A stretch of 64,000 nucleotides of DNA from Branchipolynoe longqiensis (taxonomy: Eukaryota > Annelida > Polychaeta > Phyllodocida > Polynoidae): NCBI GenBank assembly GCA_030323885.1, contig CM059194.1, positions 28,430,363 through 28,494,362 of the forward strand, written 5' to 3'. Numbering within the stretch: position 1 is the stretch's first letter; the number at the start of each line of letters is the position of its first letter. Shown one piece after another: positions 22,190 through 33,719 of the stretch. Both the position numbers and the translations under genes were made by a program. The notes beneath the pieces are model-generated. The model made no database searches. It worked only from the letters and a program-made list of their open reading frames with translations, and had not been told where the DNA came from.

Positions 22190-22490
22190 TTTGTTGTTGT
22201 TTTACGTCCTGGCAACACCTAAGATTATATCAGGACAGTTACTGACTTGTGGCAGTGCACACTCATTGCAACTTTATAGTGCTGCCCTACTGTGAGACCA
22301 AGTCACCAGCACCATAACCCAATATCCCACACAGTCACATTATCCTGATACTGTGCTCACCAGTCCTTGTCCTATCCTATTAATTCTGAGCACCAGGCTA
22401 GGTAACAACAAGTCTCAATTTTATAAGTCATTGGTTTGACTCGGCTGGGATTCGAACTCCCGATCTTCGACACATGAAGCCTGGATCTGA
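22190..22490 (-). mobile_element. SINE family A, nearly complete copy
   Basis: The tail (TTGTTGTTTTACGTCCTGGC) is at the left. The body continues through AGTGCTGCCCTACTGTGAGA and GTCATTGGTTTGACTCGGCT to a degraded tRNA-like head near 22490. A further head fragment in + orientation (GGATGGCCGAATGAGTTCCG) lies at 22616-22705. Confidence 0.8.
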
Positions 22491-22721
22491 CACAACTAAG
22501 CTAAACGTTATAATCGCATATGCAAAAGCATGTTCAAGTTCGAAGTCAGCGATGTGTTCTGCCAGGTGTGTGCATTTATCTACAGGGCTTACAATTGTAT
22601 TCCATGTTTTATCAATGTGATAGCCGGGATGGCCGAATGAGTTCCGCCTCCAATTTTGGTTGGTCATGGGTTTGAACCCTAGCCGAGTCAACCAATGACT
22701 TAAACAAATTACACTGGGGAG

Positions 22722-23052
22722 CGGGACGTAGCTCAGGCGGTAGAGTGTACACCTGTGAAGGTGTGAATCATCCGATCGATTCTGCTCAGTGGACTCCTTT
22801 GCAGTTTGGGCTATTTTCCATTCCAACCAATGGTCCACAACTGGTTCATCAATGGTTGGGGTATGTGCTGTCCTATCTGTGGGAAAGTGTATATTAAAGA
22901 TCGCTTGCTGCTTATTGGAAAGAGTAGCCTATGTGGCAGCAGCAGGTTTCCTCCAAAGAGATATGTCAGAATGACCATATGTTTGATGTCCAATAGCCGA
23001 TGATACAAATCAATGACCTCTAGAGGCGTCGTTAAATAAAACAAACTTTTTT
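22722..23052 (+). mobile_element. SINE family B, complete copy
   Basis: The tRNA-like head GACGTAGCTCAGGCGGTAGA (box A) and CCGATCGATTC (box B) is followed by the body TGTGCTGTCCTATCTGTGGG, TTGCTGCTTATTGGAAAGAG, CTATGTGGCAGCAGCAGGTT. It ends GGCGTCGTTAAATAAAACAA plus T-rich sequence. This 3' end resembles the 3' ends of RTE-type LINEs, which probably mobilise it (inference). Confidence 0.8.
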
Positions 23053-23588
23053 CTTATTTTTAGATGATACCTAGCCTGGCAATCTGCATTAATTACTAGG
23101 ATAAGGCAAGGAGCGGTGGAATGAGGAAGACCAATAGTTCATGATTGAAAAGTTCACTGCTTAATCAACTAAGGTACATAAAAATAATATGTTATCGCTT
23201 GTTGTGAATACGCATTTGCTTTTACCATCTATTCGCATGCATCAGAAAAGACAACGCAATAAGCTTATTGTACATTATATAGACGTTATCTATTTATATA
23301 TAGAGAGCCGTTATAGTGATAGAGAGCCGTTATTTTGCTAAAACCGGACTCAGAGACTGGAGGCGGTAAGTTCACAGAAAACCACTCAGATGGCGCTAGT
23401 GGTGCAGACAATCCGAACAGAATGATGATGAAGCGAAATAGAAAGGTTTACATAAAATAAAACGCTATACCAATATAGTAAACGCATATAATGAAATATG
23501 TGAGTACCTTTGTTATTTATATTCAAGTAATAAACTATGTATATATTATATATATATTATCCAGGATGAAGATAAATGGTGACAGCAG

Positions 23589-23640
<52 letters not shown>

Positions 23641-24027
23641 CATATATATATATTTATATATATATATATATATCTAACGCACACATTTCATATTAATTTT
23701 GATGTTTTTCACAAGCGTTGGTCAATTTGACCAGAGTGGCATCCACTTTTGAGTCACATAACCATGAGTATTGTTAACTACTATGAATAAGGTAGCACCA
23801 CCAATATCGTTTACCACATAATGGTACAGATGGATTCCACCAGATGGCAGCACTATATTGAAACAGGACTGTGCACGAGTCCAGAATATAGCAGAGAACG
23901 TAGATATATACACAGTCTCTGAATATAGTCAGAGACCATGAATATATATATAATGACAGTTCAACACAATATTGGTCCAGGGATTGATGCAGAGCCTAGC
24001 TTTAACCCATGCACAGCACGGGTATTG
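23053..24027. other. SINE-C fragment and TA microsatellite
   Basis: A fragment of SINE family C at about 23080-23170 (GGTGGAATGAGGAAGACC). A long TA microsatellite at about 23589-23680. Otherwise AT-rich sequence without recognised features. Confidence 0.55.
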
Positions 24028-24520
24028 TGACTTATATAGTGTGACATATATATTGTGACTTATATATTGTGACTTATATAGTGTGAATTATATATTGTGA
24101 CTTATATATTGTGACTTATATATTGTGACTTATATATTGTGTTTGTTTTGTTTGTGTGTTGTTGTTTTACATCCTAGCAACATCTAAGGTCATATCAGGA
24201 TGGGTACAGACTTGTGATAGTACACACTCATGGCGATTTTATAGTGCTGCCCCACTGGGAAATCAGGCCGCCAGCACCATGACCTGATATCCCACTCAGT
24301 CACATTATCCTGACACTGAGCTAACCAGCCCTATCCTAATAATGACGAGCACCAGGCTAGGAAGCGACAAGTATAAATTTTTTAAGTCATTGGTTTGACT
24401 CGACTGGGAACCGAACCCGCGAACTCCGGATCTTCCACATGCGAGGCTCGTGCTCTACCGATTCGGCCTCCATGCCCGGTATATATATTGTGACTTATGT
24501 ATTGTGACATATATATTGGT
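24028..24520. repeat. TATATATTGTGACT minisatellite split by a SINE
   Basis: Eight or more imperfect copies of the 14-15 bp unit TATATATTGTGACT occupy 24028-24141 and resume at 24482-24520. A SINE family A copy sits in the middle. Confidence 0.8.
24142..24481 (-). mobile_element. SINE family A, complete copy inside the minisatellite
   Basis: It runs from the tail (TTTGTTTTGTTTGTGTGTTG) to the tRNA-like head (reverse complement of CATGGAGGCCGAATCGGTAG). It is flanked by TATATATTGTG on both sides, which is also the minisatellite unit, so the exact duplication is ambiguous. Confidence 0.85.
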
Positions 24521-25196
24521 GTACTACTGTATAAGCAATTATACGAGTATAAGTATCTGGAAACCGATTATCTATCAAGTGTGTCCTCAGTTCATATCAA
24601 CCTGACACTACACCATTAACTGACACTCCTCCTGTCATCTACTGGTCAGGCCTTCTGACTCACCTGGTGGTGCCACCTGCCAGGTCCTCCTCACCCGGCT
24701 CTGCCAGACGCCTATACCACTCACGCCAGAAATGGTGTGCGAATATAAATAGGTATATATCGAGAGGATCTTATCAAAATTACCACAATGGAGCGTTGTT
24801 AGTGATATTAGAAACATATCGGCCTGATTTACCAAAGGGTAACCGATCATTGTCATAAGCATATTTACAGGGACGAAAATGCACGGATTTTGTGGATAAC
24901 TGATGTCCAATAAAACGCTAGAACGCCTCAGCATTCCAATGACAGCCGTGATGTGCTTAACAAAAATACGATGAATTCCAGCAAAAATTACAATTTGGTG
25001 ATAAATTCGCGGATTTGTATATTGTTAGTAACGCGTCGCCTTCCGCTTAATTCTCGTTACGGTGTCAGTCATGTGAAAGGGTATCTAAAGGTCACACCGT
25101 AATGCTGGTCTAGGCTTGAACCCCCACCCCACCCCACCCACCCCAACACCCACTCTTATTCCACCCACCACCCACGGCGATTTTGTCAGATTTGGG
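24521..25196. other. No feature recognised
   Basis: Non-coding sequence with a CCACCC-rich stretch at about 25120-25175. Nothing supported. Confidence 0.35.
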
Positions 25197-25545
25197 ACAA
25201 GACGGGATGGGCAAATGAGTTGAGCACCGGTCTCCTGTTTTGGTAGGTCGTGTGATTCGAACCCACGGGTTCGAACCCCTGTCGAGTCAAACCGATAACT
25301 TGAAAATTGGTAATTGTCACTTCCTAGCCAGGCACTCAGCATTATTAGGATAGGGCAAGGACTGGTTGGCTCGGTGTCAGGATAATGTCACTATGTGGGA
25401 TATTGGGGCATGGTGCTGGTGGCCTAGTCTCCCAGAGGGGAAGCACTATAAAGGTTGCAATGAGTGCATACTCTCACAAGTCGGTACCCGTCCTGATATG
25501 ACCTTAGATATTGTCAGGACGTAAAACTCCAACAACCAACCATCT
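25197..25545 (+). mobile_element. SINE family A, complete copy
   Basis: The head GACGGGATGGGCAAATGAGT, the box B region GGGTTCGAACCCCTGTCGAG, the body CAGGATAATGTCACTATGTG and the tail TTGTCAGGACGTAAAACTCC are present. A separate fragment with a tRNA-like head (CAACTCGGTAGTGCATCAGA ... GTGGGTTTGAACCCCGGCCG) lies at about 25655-25770. Confidence 0.8.
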
Positions 25546-25884
25546 AAGATTTGGGACAATATCGTGGGGAAAGGATTGCAAGCTTTTCAATTGAAGAAAC
25601 CAAACAAATATATTTGAGTGCCCGTTATCGCTGAAGAAAGATCTTCAGACGAGATTGCCCAACTCGGTAGTGCATCAGATTCCGTCAGGGAGAGAGGTCG
25701 TGGGTTTGAACCCCGGCCGAGTCAAACCAAAACCATGCGCTGCCTGACGCTCGGCATTACCAGTGTAGTAAGTAGTCTGCACTGAACCCCCCCCCCTCCC
25801 CCCCTCCACCACACACACACCCACAGGCAAGAAGCCACACAGACAGGGGGGGTTGGTAAGAGTGATTGCATCATGGAGCATATA

Positions 25885-26455
25885 AGCCCTGTTCACACAC
25901 ACAACTTTAGGCCGACTTAGATAAGGTGAATTAGATGAAGCGAATTAGTGTCGTGTCCACACACGGAGCGGTTTAAGGCGGAAATCGATATCTGCACATG
26001 AGCAAGTCCATACTAACCAGTGCCAGTTTCGGTTATTCGAGAGATGAGAGAGTGTGGGTTCAACCTAGATCTGTTTCGACTGAATCGTATTGTTTTGGAA
26101 TGGTCAAAACTTCTTCTGGGCAGTGAAACCCTAAAAATAAATGATGAAAAAAATATCTGTGCACCGCTAGCAGTTTCATAGAGCAAATTTACCGGAAAGT
26201 CAACAAACTCAGGTCTTGACTGTGACGTGCTTAAGCCACTTCAAGTAAACCGCTACCGTCCACACAGGCAATATGGGCCGACTTAAGTTAGATCGCTTCA
26301 TATAACCTACCTCGCGACGCGGTTTACTTGAAGCGAATTAGTTGAGGCGAATCAGCCCTAATCCGCCTTAAGGTCGCATCCACACGGCGAATGTGAGCCG
26401 AACTAGACAAGGCGAATTAGTTGAAGCGACTTAACTCCCGTGTCTGAACACGGCT
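25885..26455. mobile_element. Non-autonomous DNA transposon with GTTCA-type inverted ends
   Basis: The left end AGCCCTGTTCACACACACAA and the right end, read on the other strand as AGCCGTGTTCAGACACGGGA, are inverted repeats. Both ends are followed by subterminal blocks sharing GCGAATTAG and GCCGACTTA motifs in several orientations. No coding content. The ends resemble PIF/Harbinger or related superfamilies, but the target duplication is not clear, so the superfamily is left open. Confidence 0.6.
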
Positions 26456-26464
26456 TTAGATAGC

Positions 26465-26790
26465 TTAATGGCTGAGATGCTAGCCCCGGAATGGTAAGAA
26501 GCGCGGTTTTGAGTCCGACTATGAGCGAAATGTTTTCTTGTGTCTGTATAGCGCCACCCACCCCCTCCCTCAGCATCACAACACACTCACAAGGACTGGT
26601 CTCAGGATAATGTGACTGAGTCGAATATCGGGATAAGGCAGTATCCAGCTGGGGTCAGGGGGGGGAGGGGGGTGATGGGGGGACTCAACACTATAAATTC
26701 ATCACTAGTGCGCATTGCCGCAAGTTGATCCCCATCCTGACATGATCTTAGATGTTGCTAGGACGTAAAAACCGGAATAAAACCAAAAGC
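26465..26790 (+). mobile_element. SINE family A with a different tRNA-like head
   Basis: The head TAGCTTAATGGCTGAGATGC ... GCGGTTTTGAGTCCGAC is followed, after a deletion, by the family A body (TCAGGATAATGTGACTGAGT) and the tail GATGTTGCTAGGACGTAAAA. A G-rich insertion lies in the middle (about 26660-26685). Confidence 0.65.
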
Positions 26791-27965
26791 CTACCCCGGA
26801 TGAGCTGCAGGAGGTCGGTGTATCTGTCCCTCGGATAGTCGGGGGGGGGGGGGGGGGGGGGCCTGTGGGTCGCTAAGTGAGCTTACATGGCCCCTGTATG
26901 ATGACCTCTACCAGAACGCTCCCCCCTGCCTCCCCTGCCCCCCCCCCCCCCCACTAACCACGACCACCACCATTTTCGCTGGTGCCTTTAACCACAGACG
27001 GTACCGCATCATATTTCTCAACCACACTTACCATAGCTTCAGGCTCTAAACAAGAATAGAATAACCAGTGCAATATCCACCCCCAGCACACACACACACC
27101 CCTCCCCCGTCCTCCCCACCTTTACTCTGCGTGTTATGTATTTATGAGTCCCTGATCCGCCTCTAGTCACTCTAATTGACCTATATGTGTAGACTGAAAT
27201 CACAATTTTATTGACAGCAGGTATTTTGTAAAAGCAGACGACAGACAATATACGTCACGTCAGTGTTCCCCCCACCGTCACCCTACACCCCCCCCCCCCC
27301 ACACACACACACCCTCTACGCAAACAAATCCCTTACTGCTTCTTCCTAATGGGCGGCTAGGAGGATGGAAAGAATAAGAGCTAATGTTGTGTCTTGCACA
27401 TAATGCATGAGTGATATAATTGCCCCTTTCTCTTCTTTTATTCTTCTTCTTCTTCCTCTTCTTCTGTTAAGTTGTATCATTCGATGGTTTTAAGTTTCTG
27501 GCATATTGTTCTAAGATAAATATATTGGGATTATGTTATCTATTTTACTTTAGTTTAGGCTAGGGAACCTGTCCCTTTCTTTCAATGGTACAGCAGTCAG
27601 GCTGGGCTAGGGGACCTGTCCAATTACCTTGTTTGCTGTATTTCATAGGAAAGCGCTGAGTGGCGCGTACTGTCATACATTGTCTTTGGTGGTACGCAGC
27701 TGCGGATATGGGAGCTATAGGCCCCCACATGATATATATGTAATTCACAGATAAGTGCAATAATTCAAATGAACACAAGGAGAATGCGGTTGTCTGGAAC
27801 TACCAGTCAAAGGATTCTCTAATTAATTTATTATAAAAGCAAATGTACAACTGAATGAGCCGGGAAATGATTCTAGTTGGATCCTACTGAGGTACATGAT
27901 TAACATCTTAATTTAATATATATATTTTTTTAGTTGGTATTCTTTGTTTCAAACAAGAGCTGAGA
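26791..27965. other. Homopolymer-rich intergenic DNA with a MITE fragment
   Basis: A poly(G) run at about 26840-26860, poly(C) runs at about 26938-26953 and 27288-27300, and a CTT-rich tract at about 27425-27465. A 5' fragment of the family P MITE lies at about 27464-27560 (TTAAGTTGTATCATTCGATG). No gene seen. Confidence 0.5.
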
Positions 27966-28029
27966 TGAGGTGAAACTGGCACATTTCATAGCTGCACCCC
28001 GTGTCTTAGCATTAGCAATGTGCTTCGCA

Positions 28030-28168
28030 CACACACAGAAGCACAGAGACACACACAGAGACACACACAGAGACACACACACAGAGACACACAGAGACAC
28101 AGAGTCACACACACAGACACACACACGCAGAGACACACACACAGAGACACACACAGAGACACACACAC
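28030..28168. repeat. ACACACAGAG microsatellite
   Basis: Imperfect repeats of ACACACAGAGAC. Frames across it give CVSLCV or DTHR peptides and are artefacts. Confidence 0.9.
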
Positions 28169-28758
28169 ATGTTTTTTTTCCATGCATCCCAGAATGCACC
28201 GCGCGGCTGGAATGGTGATCTAGTCTATTAGTATATGGCATCCTTCTTATGCCTTACACTGTCAAATAATTTAGTTCAAGGTAATTCTCTATGTCGTTTG
28301 TCAGGTATCACCCCATTCATTATGGTTTTCTCCATACTGTCATCCTCCTTTAACCCGAACCCATACACTAAAAGGTTAGTTAAAAAATATCATAGAAGAC
28401 TCCACCTGACCTGTCTATTTAACTAATTTGTTTAATGGTTAGGGGTAGGGCTAGGGCTAAAGGTAGACCGCATGCAATAATAGTATCAACATTATTTTAG
28501 TCTTGTATGTATGCAGTGTGTGAAGATGGTACTCAAAAGTCCATTTGGCCAATACAGGGTCTATACACATGTGAAGATGAGGAATTCAAGGCTATTTCAA
28601 GTCTTTTCAAGGCTGTTTCTGGTAGAAATTCAAGACTATTTTCATTCGGATTTCAAGAAGAAAAAAACAATGGCGAATAATGATTTCGGACTGATTTAGA
28701 TCAGTGGGGACAGTTTAATGGAATTCAAGGCTTTTCAAGACTAATTACCCGAAATACA
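28169..28758. other. Intergenic; TTCAAGGCTTTTCAAG repeat
   Basis: Non-coding. From about 28575 the degenerate motif ATTCAAGGCTTTTCAAG recurs. It continues on the far side of the MITE at 29126-29200, so the MITE is inserted in this repeat. Confidence 0.5.
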
Positions 28759-29125
28759 TTAAAGCTGCATAGTCCGATGAAAATATCAAATTTTCAAAAA
28801 ACAAAACAATTATCTAGACTTGATTCTACATATCTAACTTAGATACTGGTGCACTTATTAAACATTTGTCATCAAACTGAAGGGAATACAGATCCAATTT
28901 AAGAGAAGCTGTTACTGCAGATGCCTATGGCATAGGCTATGGTGTCAGAGTTTTGGTGTGCTTGCCCAAATTAATGTTGCATGGTTGTAATCAAATATAT
29001 CCAAAGTTAACCATCTAAATTAAAAGTTACTTCAAACTAAAGTTGGGTAGTCTATAGCAATCAATCTAATGTATTTATCTCAGAAAATGACAGAAACTCT
29101 AAACCATCGGACCATGCAACTTTAA
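28759..29125. mobile_element. TTAA-type MITE (family P), complete copy
   Basis: The left end TTAAAGCTGCATAGTCCGAT and the right end, read on the other strand as TTAAAGTTGCATGGTCCGAT, give a terminal inverted repeat of about 17 bp inside TTAA duplications. Length 367 bp. Sibling copies or pieces lie at 18250, 19625, 27464, 41720, 58845, 61852 and 63234. TTAA targets are the piggyBac signature; no coding capacity is present. Confidence 0.8.
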
Positions 29126-30199
29126 ATTCAAGGCTTTTCAAGGCCTTGAAATGGGGCAAATGAAGTTCAAGACTTTTCAAAGACTTTCCAGGCCACATAC
29201 GGTCTTTGCTAACAACATTGCTTTGATTCACTGATAGTGAAAATGGGTTATGGGGGATGATAATGGGACAAAATCCATGCCAGGCCTTTGAAACCGAAGC
29301 AGTGACGACCTTACTGTGAAAAATATAGGCATGGAGACCAGGCTAAAAAAAAAAAAAAATTCTAACTGCCTATGTTGGTGCTCGGCATCACTAGGGTAGG
29401 ACAAAGAGCAGTGCAATCAGGAGGATAAATTGTCCGTGGTTGAGATTTCTCCTGCTTAGGCCTACACAGTGCAATGAACGCATTAACATTCTTAAGCCAA
29501 ATTATTTCAATATTTAAATCTATATATCCAATTTAGATACTGATGTATGGAAGAGCATAAACACTGAGTCAATTTAATGGAACTTCTTTTTGCTGAACCT
29601 TTTATTGTTAGAATCGTTAAGTGCATGCCGAAATTAATTTGCGCGCGAACGAGGAACTGCTGCGGTGGCGCCACCTGGGTTCGATCCCCATTGCTGTACA
29701 CGCTCCCCGCGAGACCGACGCAGAACCAATCTCGTGCCGCGAAAACTCTGACGTCACTTTACCAAAAAGATTATATTAAATTGATATGGTTAGGGTTCTC
29801 GATTTCTCTTAATTTTGAATAAAACTAATGTTTTGCATTGCGCGTACTGGCAAACTCAAGGCATTGTCAATGGTCGTGAGCAATCTTCATACAGAAAAAG
29901 TTAAATATCTCTAAAACCACAACACCTAGAAACAAACTGATTGGAATACAGATTGGAAACATGTTTACCAACACGATTACATTAAATTGATACGGTTATG
30001 GTTCTGGATTTCTATTAATTTTGAATAAAACTGACGTTTTGCCGGTACGCGTACAGCTGTGTCATAAACTGTTCAACAACCACCACTTGGAGCGCCACAG
30101 TCGACATCTGTTACACGGTCTAGTATGAGAGTTGTCCCTCTCATCTATACACACTCTCTGCTAGTACTACGCTTCCAGTATGCCGGACCGACAACAACC
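29126..30199. other. Intergenic with SINE-C and MITE-P fragments
   Basis: A SINE family C tail fragment at about 29385-29460, and a diverged family P MITE middle at about 29500-29640 (ATCCAATTTAGATACTGATG). The rest shows nothing recognisable. Confidence 0.5.
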
Positions 30200-30385
30200 A
30201 CCAGCTTTACTCAGCTGCCCACCCAGCCCTACAATGAAACAAGACTAAATGAGTAGGGTTGAGCGCCTGATCATTTGACATTTGATGATCCCATTTGACA
30301 TTTGACCTTAACTCTTGTGTACGTGACCTTTACCTGAAATAAAAGTCCATGTCATAGTCTCTTGTTCGCGTTTTGAATTATAATG
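30200..30385 (+). mobile_element. Possible YR-retrotransposon B-type terminal fragment
   Basis: CAGCTGCCCACCCAGCCCTA ... GAGTAGGGTTGAGCGCCTGA ... ACCTTTACCTGAAATAAAAG resembles the A/B junction and B repeat of the element at 43323-49131 and the solo unit at 8847-9275. Similarity is patchy, so this is tentative. Confidence 0.4.
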
Positions 30386-31507
30386 ACCAATATAGTATAT
30401 TATTTGGGGCGCGAATGAGTATCCGTAGTTAGGATTGGTCCCGGTGGCAGCGCCATCGGTCACGTGGTGGAGGAATATGCTCCGCACAAAATGGGTGTAA
30501 AAGAATGGTAGTGCACAATAATAATGTGATGGGGCCCCTTTAAATTGATGGCTGCCCGGGACTTGACCCTCATGCTGTAGACCCTCCAAGCAAGCAGGAG
30601 AATGGGTACGTTTGCTTCTCACGTCTTTAATCTCCGCTCACTGCAGCATCCACGATCAAGTGACCCGCCTCGGCCCTGCCCTGTCGCAGCGCTGCCCGGC
30701 AGCTACCGTACAGCCACCTATCGCTGTAAACTGCGAATGTGACGAAGGAGTCCTTGCTGCCACCATATGGTAGTGGAGCTCATGTCTGGACTACTACAAT
30801 AATAATAATAATAATCTCCCTTCCGTTCCTTTATTCTCACAGCGCTCATACATCATATATATTGTATTTTAAATAGCAGAATATCCAAACCGTCACACTA
30901 TGCAACTTCATTTATCACCGAATGTAAAGAAAGGAGCGGGGGCGGGGGGGGGGATAGAAATACAGAAAAGGGGAAAGAAGAAAAAAAGAGAAAGGAGACA
31001 GAAAGAAATGAAGTAAAACAAACAAACAAAAAATGAAAAGAAAAAGGAAGAAGGAAAGAAGGAAAAAGGAGAGAAAAGAAAGAAAAAAAGAAAGGAAGGG
31101 AGAAGTGAACCATACTTTATATGCATTAAATCTACTGAGCGTTTTTGTGCAAATTCGAGGTAACAACGGATTCTGATTGGCTGTTCAGGTTTGATCTGAC
31201 TAGCAGCCCTGTCGGCCCTAATGACCGTCACACATACCTGGGAGTGAAATACTTCGAAATCAGGTCAGTCAAACTGCATTCGGTGTTGCGCTTAGACATC
31301 GGCAGGGTGCTACTGAGATTATTGATCACGTGATCCACTATTGGCTGAGCTATTTTCGTCAGTGTTTCATTTACCCTGGAAACGACGCAGGCAATAATGA
31401 ATTCAGAGGGACCAAGTCTCCGGATTTGGCGGGAAATCTCCCTAAAATATAGCAAAATAACCCCCACTCTTCCAATTTCCCGCTTTTAATTTGTAATCTG
31501 ACAAAGA
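30386..31507. other. Intergenic; purine-rich tract
   Basis: An A/G-rich low-complexity tract at about 30920-31110, with an ATA repeat at about 30800. No gene or element recognised. Confidence 0.45.
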
Positions 31508-31706
31508 ATCGGTTGTAATGCTCGCATTGCGTTTGATTCGTGGCGGGGGAGGAGGACCCCCCCCCCGTCTATCCTTCCCCTGCCGCGACCATTGGGTCGG
31601 TGACATAACACCCCCCCCCCTCCTTCGGCCCTTATAACCGGCCGCCCTTGCTGCTCCTAGCCACTCGCCTCCTCTCACCCTCCTGGCACGGACATAATTT
31701 TCTTTG
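31508..31706 (+). repeat. A1 terminal repeat of YR retrotransposon 1
   Basis: Matches A2 at 36744-36935: GTAATGCTCGCATTGC, TTGATTCGTGGCGGGGGAGG, CTTATAACCGGCCGCCCTTG, GGCAYGGACATAATTTTC. Contains a TATA-like CTTATAACC at about 31629, so A probably holds the promoter (inference). Confidence 0.9.
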
Positions 31707-31807
31707 GCTCCATCCACGCCTCCACGCCTCCACGCCTCACGCCTCACACCTCCACGCCTCACACCTCCACGCCTCCCGGTCTGCACACTCACGCACACAC
31801 CGCTATC

Positions 31808-33110
31808 ATGCCAGCCGGGCCCCGCCCCCGAGGTCGCCCCCCGGGCCGCCGAGGACCACGCCGAGGCAGGAGCGCCTCTGCCGCCTCACACGACGCCGCC
31901 TCCGCGACCTCTACCGCCCCCAGCCTCCAGTCGGAGGCCACCTCCTGGGCAACCGCCATAGACGCCCGCATGGATGCCCAGGCCGCGGAAATGCAGTGCC
32001 AGTCCGGCGCCATTGATCACCTCACAGCCCTCGTGGAATCCATCACCCTCGCCCCACCTCGGGCGCCAGCCGCCGCGCCCCCGCCTCGGGCCGCGGCCAT
32101 ACCACCCCCATCCATCGCGGACCGCCTAGCCGACCTCCTGCAAGAACTCACCGCTGGGACTGGAGGAGCCGCCTACCCGCCCACGCACCCTCGCCTCCTC
32201 CCCGCCTCCGCGACTCCGGCCGAGGACGTCCACCCCACCTACCAGCACTACACGAGGCGCGGCCTATACACCACACAGCATGCCGCCTCCGCAGCTCGCC
32301 TCCCCGCTGCCGCCCACCCCGCCCCCGACCGCTCCCCCGCATCCGCGGCCGACGCGGTCAGGGAGATACTGGAGTCCGCCGAGGCGCAGGGCAGCGGACG
32401 CCGAAAAGGTATACCTTCTGGATACCTCTTCCCTCACGACCTCATTGAGAGGGGCGCCGAGGGGAAGGCCCTAAAGCGCGGCGAGGCGACCATGGAGGAA
32501 TATAACCTCGCCCTCCGCATGCTGGAGTCGCACCCTGCCTTCCCCACCGACTCCCTCCCCGGATTACTCCACCACAACATGACCGTGCTCAGAGACTGTG
32601 TCACCCATCCCTGGCCGACCGTACGGCGATACTCCGAGACCATATTCGCTTGGGTCGCCGACGGACGGCTCCCGGATGGGTGGCGCGACCCAGTCGCCAT
32701 TAACACAGTCCGCATGGATGTCATCACCGCCCCCGCGACTGCCTCCGGGGGCGGAGCCAGAACCCACCATCCCCCCACCCGCGCCCGCGCCCGCGCCCCA
32801 GCCCCCCACACACCCCCGCTCTACCCAGGCCGACCCACGCACACCCTATACCCGCGAAGCCTACGGGATACCCTGCCCCGCCTGGAACAGGGACCCCGCC
32901 TCATGCGACCTCCCCCCCCCCACCCCCGGAGAGGCCCACGGCGACCAGGGCGCGAGGAGGAGGCACGCATGCGCGTACTGTGCAAACGTACGCCGCATCC
33001 TTGCCGTTTGCTATACCAAAGGTTTGCCGTTTGCTATACCAAACGCACCCGTGACCGCGCCCCAGCTGCCCCCGCGATCACCTCGCCGGATTTTTAGTCC
33101 GGCGGCGGCG
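31808..33110 (+). pseudogene. YR retrotransposon 1 gag-like protein
   Basis: Putative nucleocapsid protein. The ATG at 31808 starts MPAGPRPRGRPPGRRG, a basic N-terminus. After Pro/Ala-rich sequence comes a conserved block also found in element 2: ETIFAWVADGRLPDGWRDP here, EKMFAMIDDGRLPKGWRDA there. Near 32740-32780 the conserved reading passes to another frame, which carries a Cys/His cluster (CPAWNRDPASCDLP at about 32874 and HACAYCANVRR at about 32964), resembling the zinc-knuckle end of DIRS-type gag proteins. So the gene needs one frameshift to be complete. The GC content is extreme and every antisense frame is open, so antisense frames should be ignored. Confidence 0.65.
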
Positions 33111-33719
33111 ACGCGGCCCCACCCCCGCCCCCACCACCACAGCCAGCACCCACGCCGCACCCACCCCCGCCGCACCCACCCCCACCACCCCCCACCGCCC
33201 TGGGAACCCAGAAACCCCACACCGCACACCGAAAGCCCAGAAACCACCTCGCCGGCCCCGACCGGATGTCCGCCCCAGGGTGCCCCGCCACCAAAGCAAT
33301 CAGCCGCCAACACCCGACACCACCCCCAACCGCCTCCCTAAACACCGCCGCACTGCCCGCGCCAACCGCCACCCCTGTATCCTCACATCTCACGCCGGCC
33401 CAGATGGCCATCATCACCCCCCACCCCCGCCAAAGCTCTCACAGCTCCCGCCGCTCAAGATGGCTCCCATCACACCACCCCTCCCATCTCCGCCGCAACC
33501 GCCATGACCCCCGCACCAAACGCCGCACCCGAACCCGCAACCGCACCAACCACCCCCCCCACCCCCACCGCCCCGCCCCCTCTGCCCACGCCTTCGCTCT
33601 TCCCCTCTCCCACCCCTCCCACACATCCTCCCCCACTCCCCTCTCCCACCCCTCCCCCACCTCCTCCCCTACCCCCACCCCCCTCCACCCCCCCCCCCCC
33701 CCCCCCCCCCCCCCCCAGC

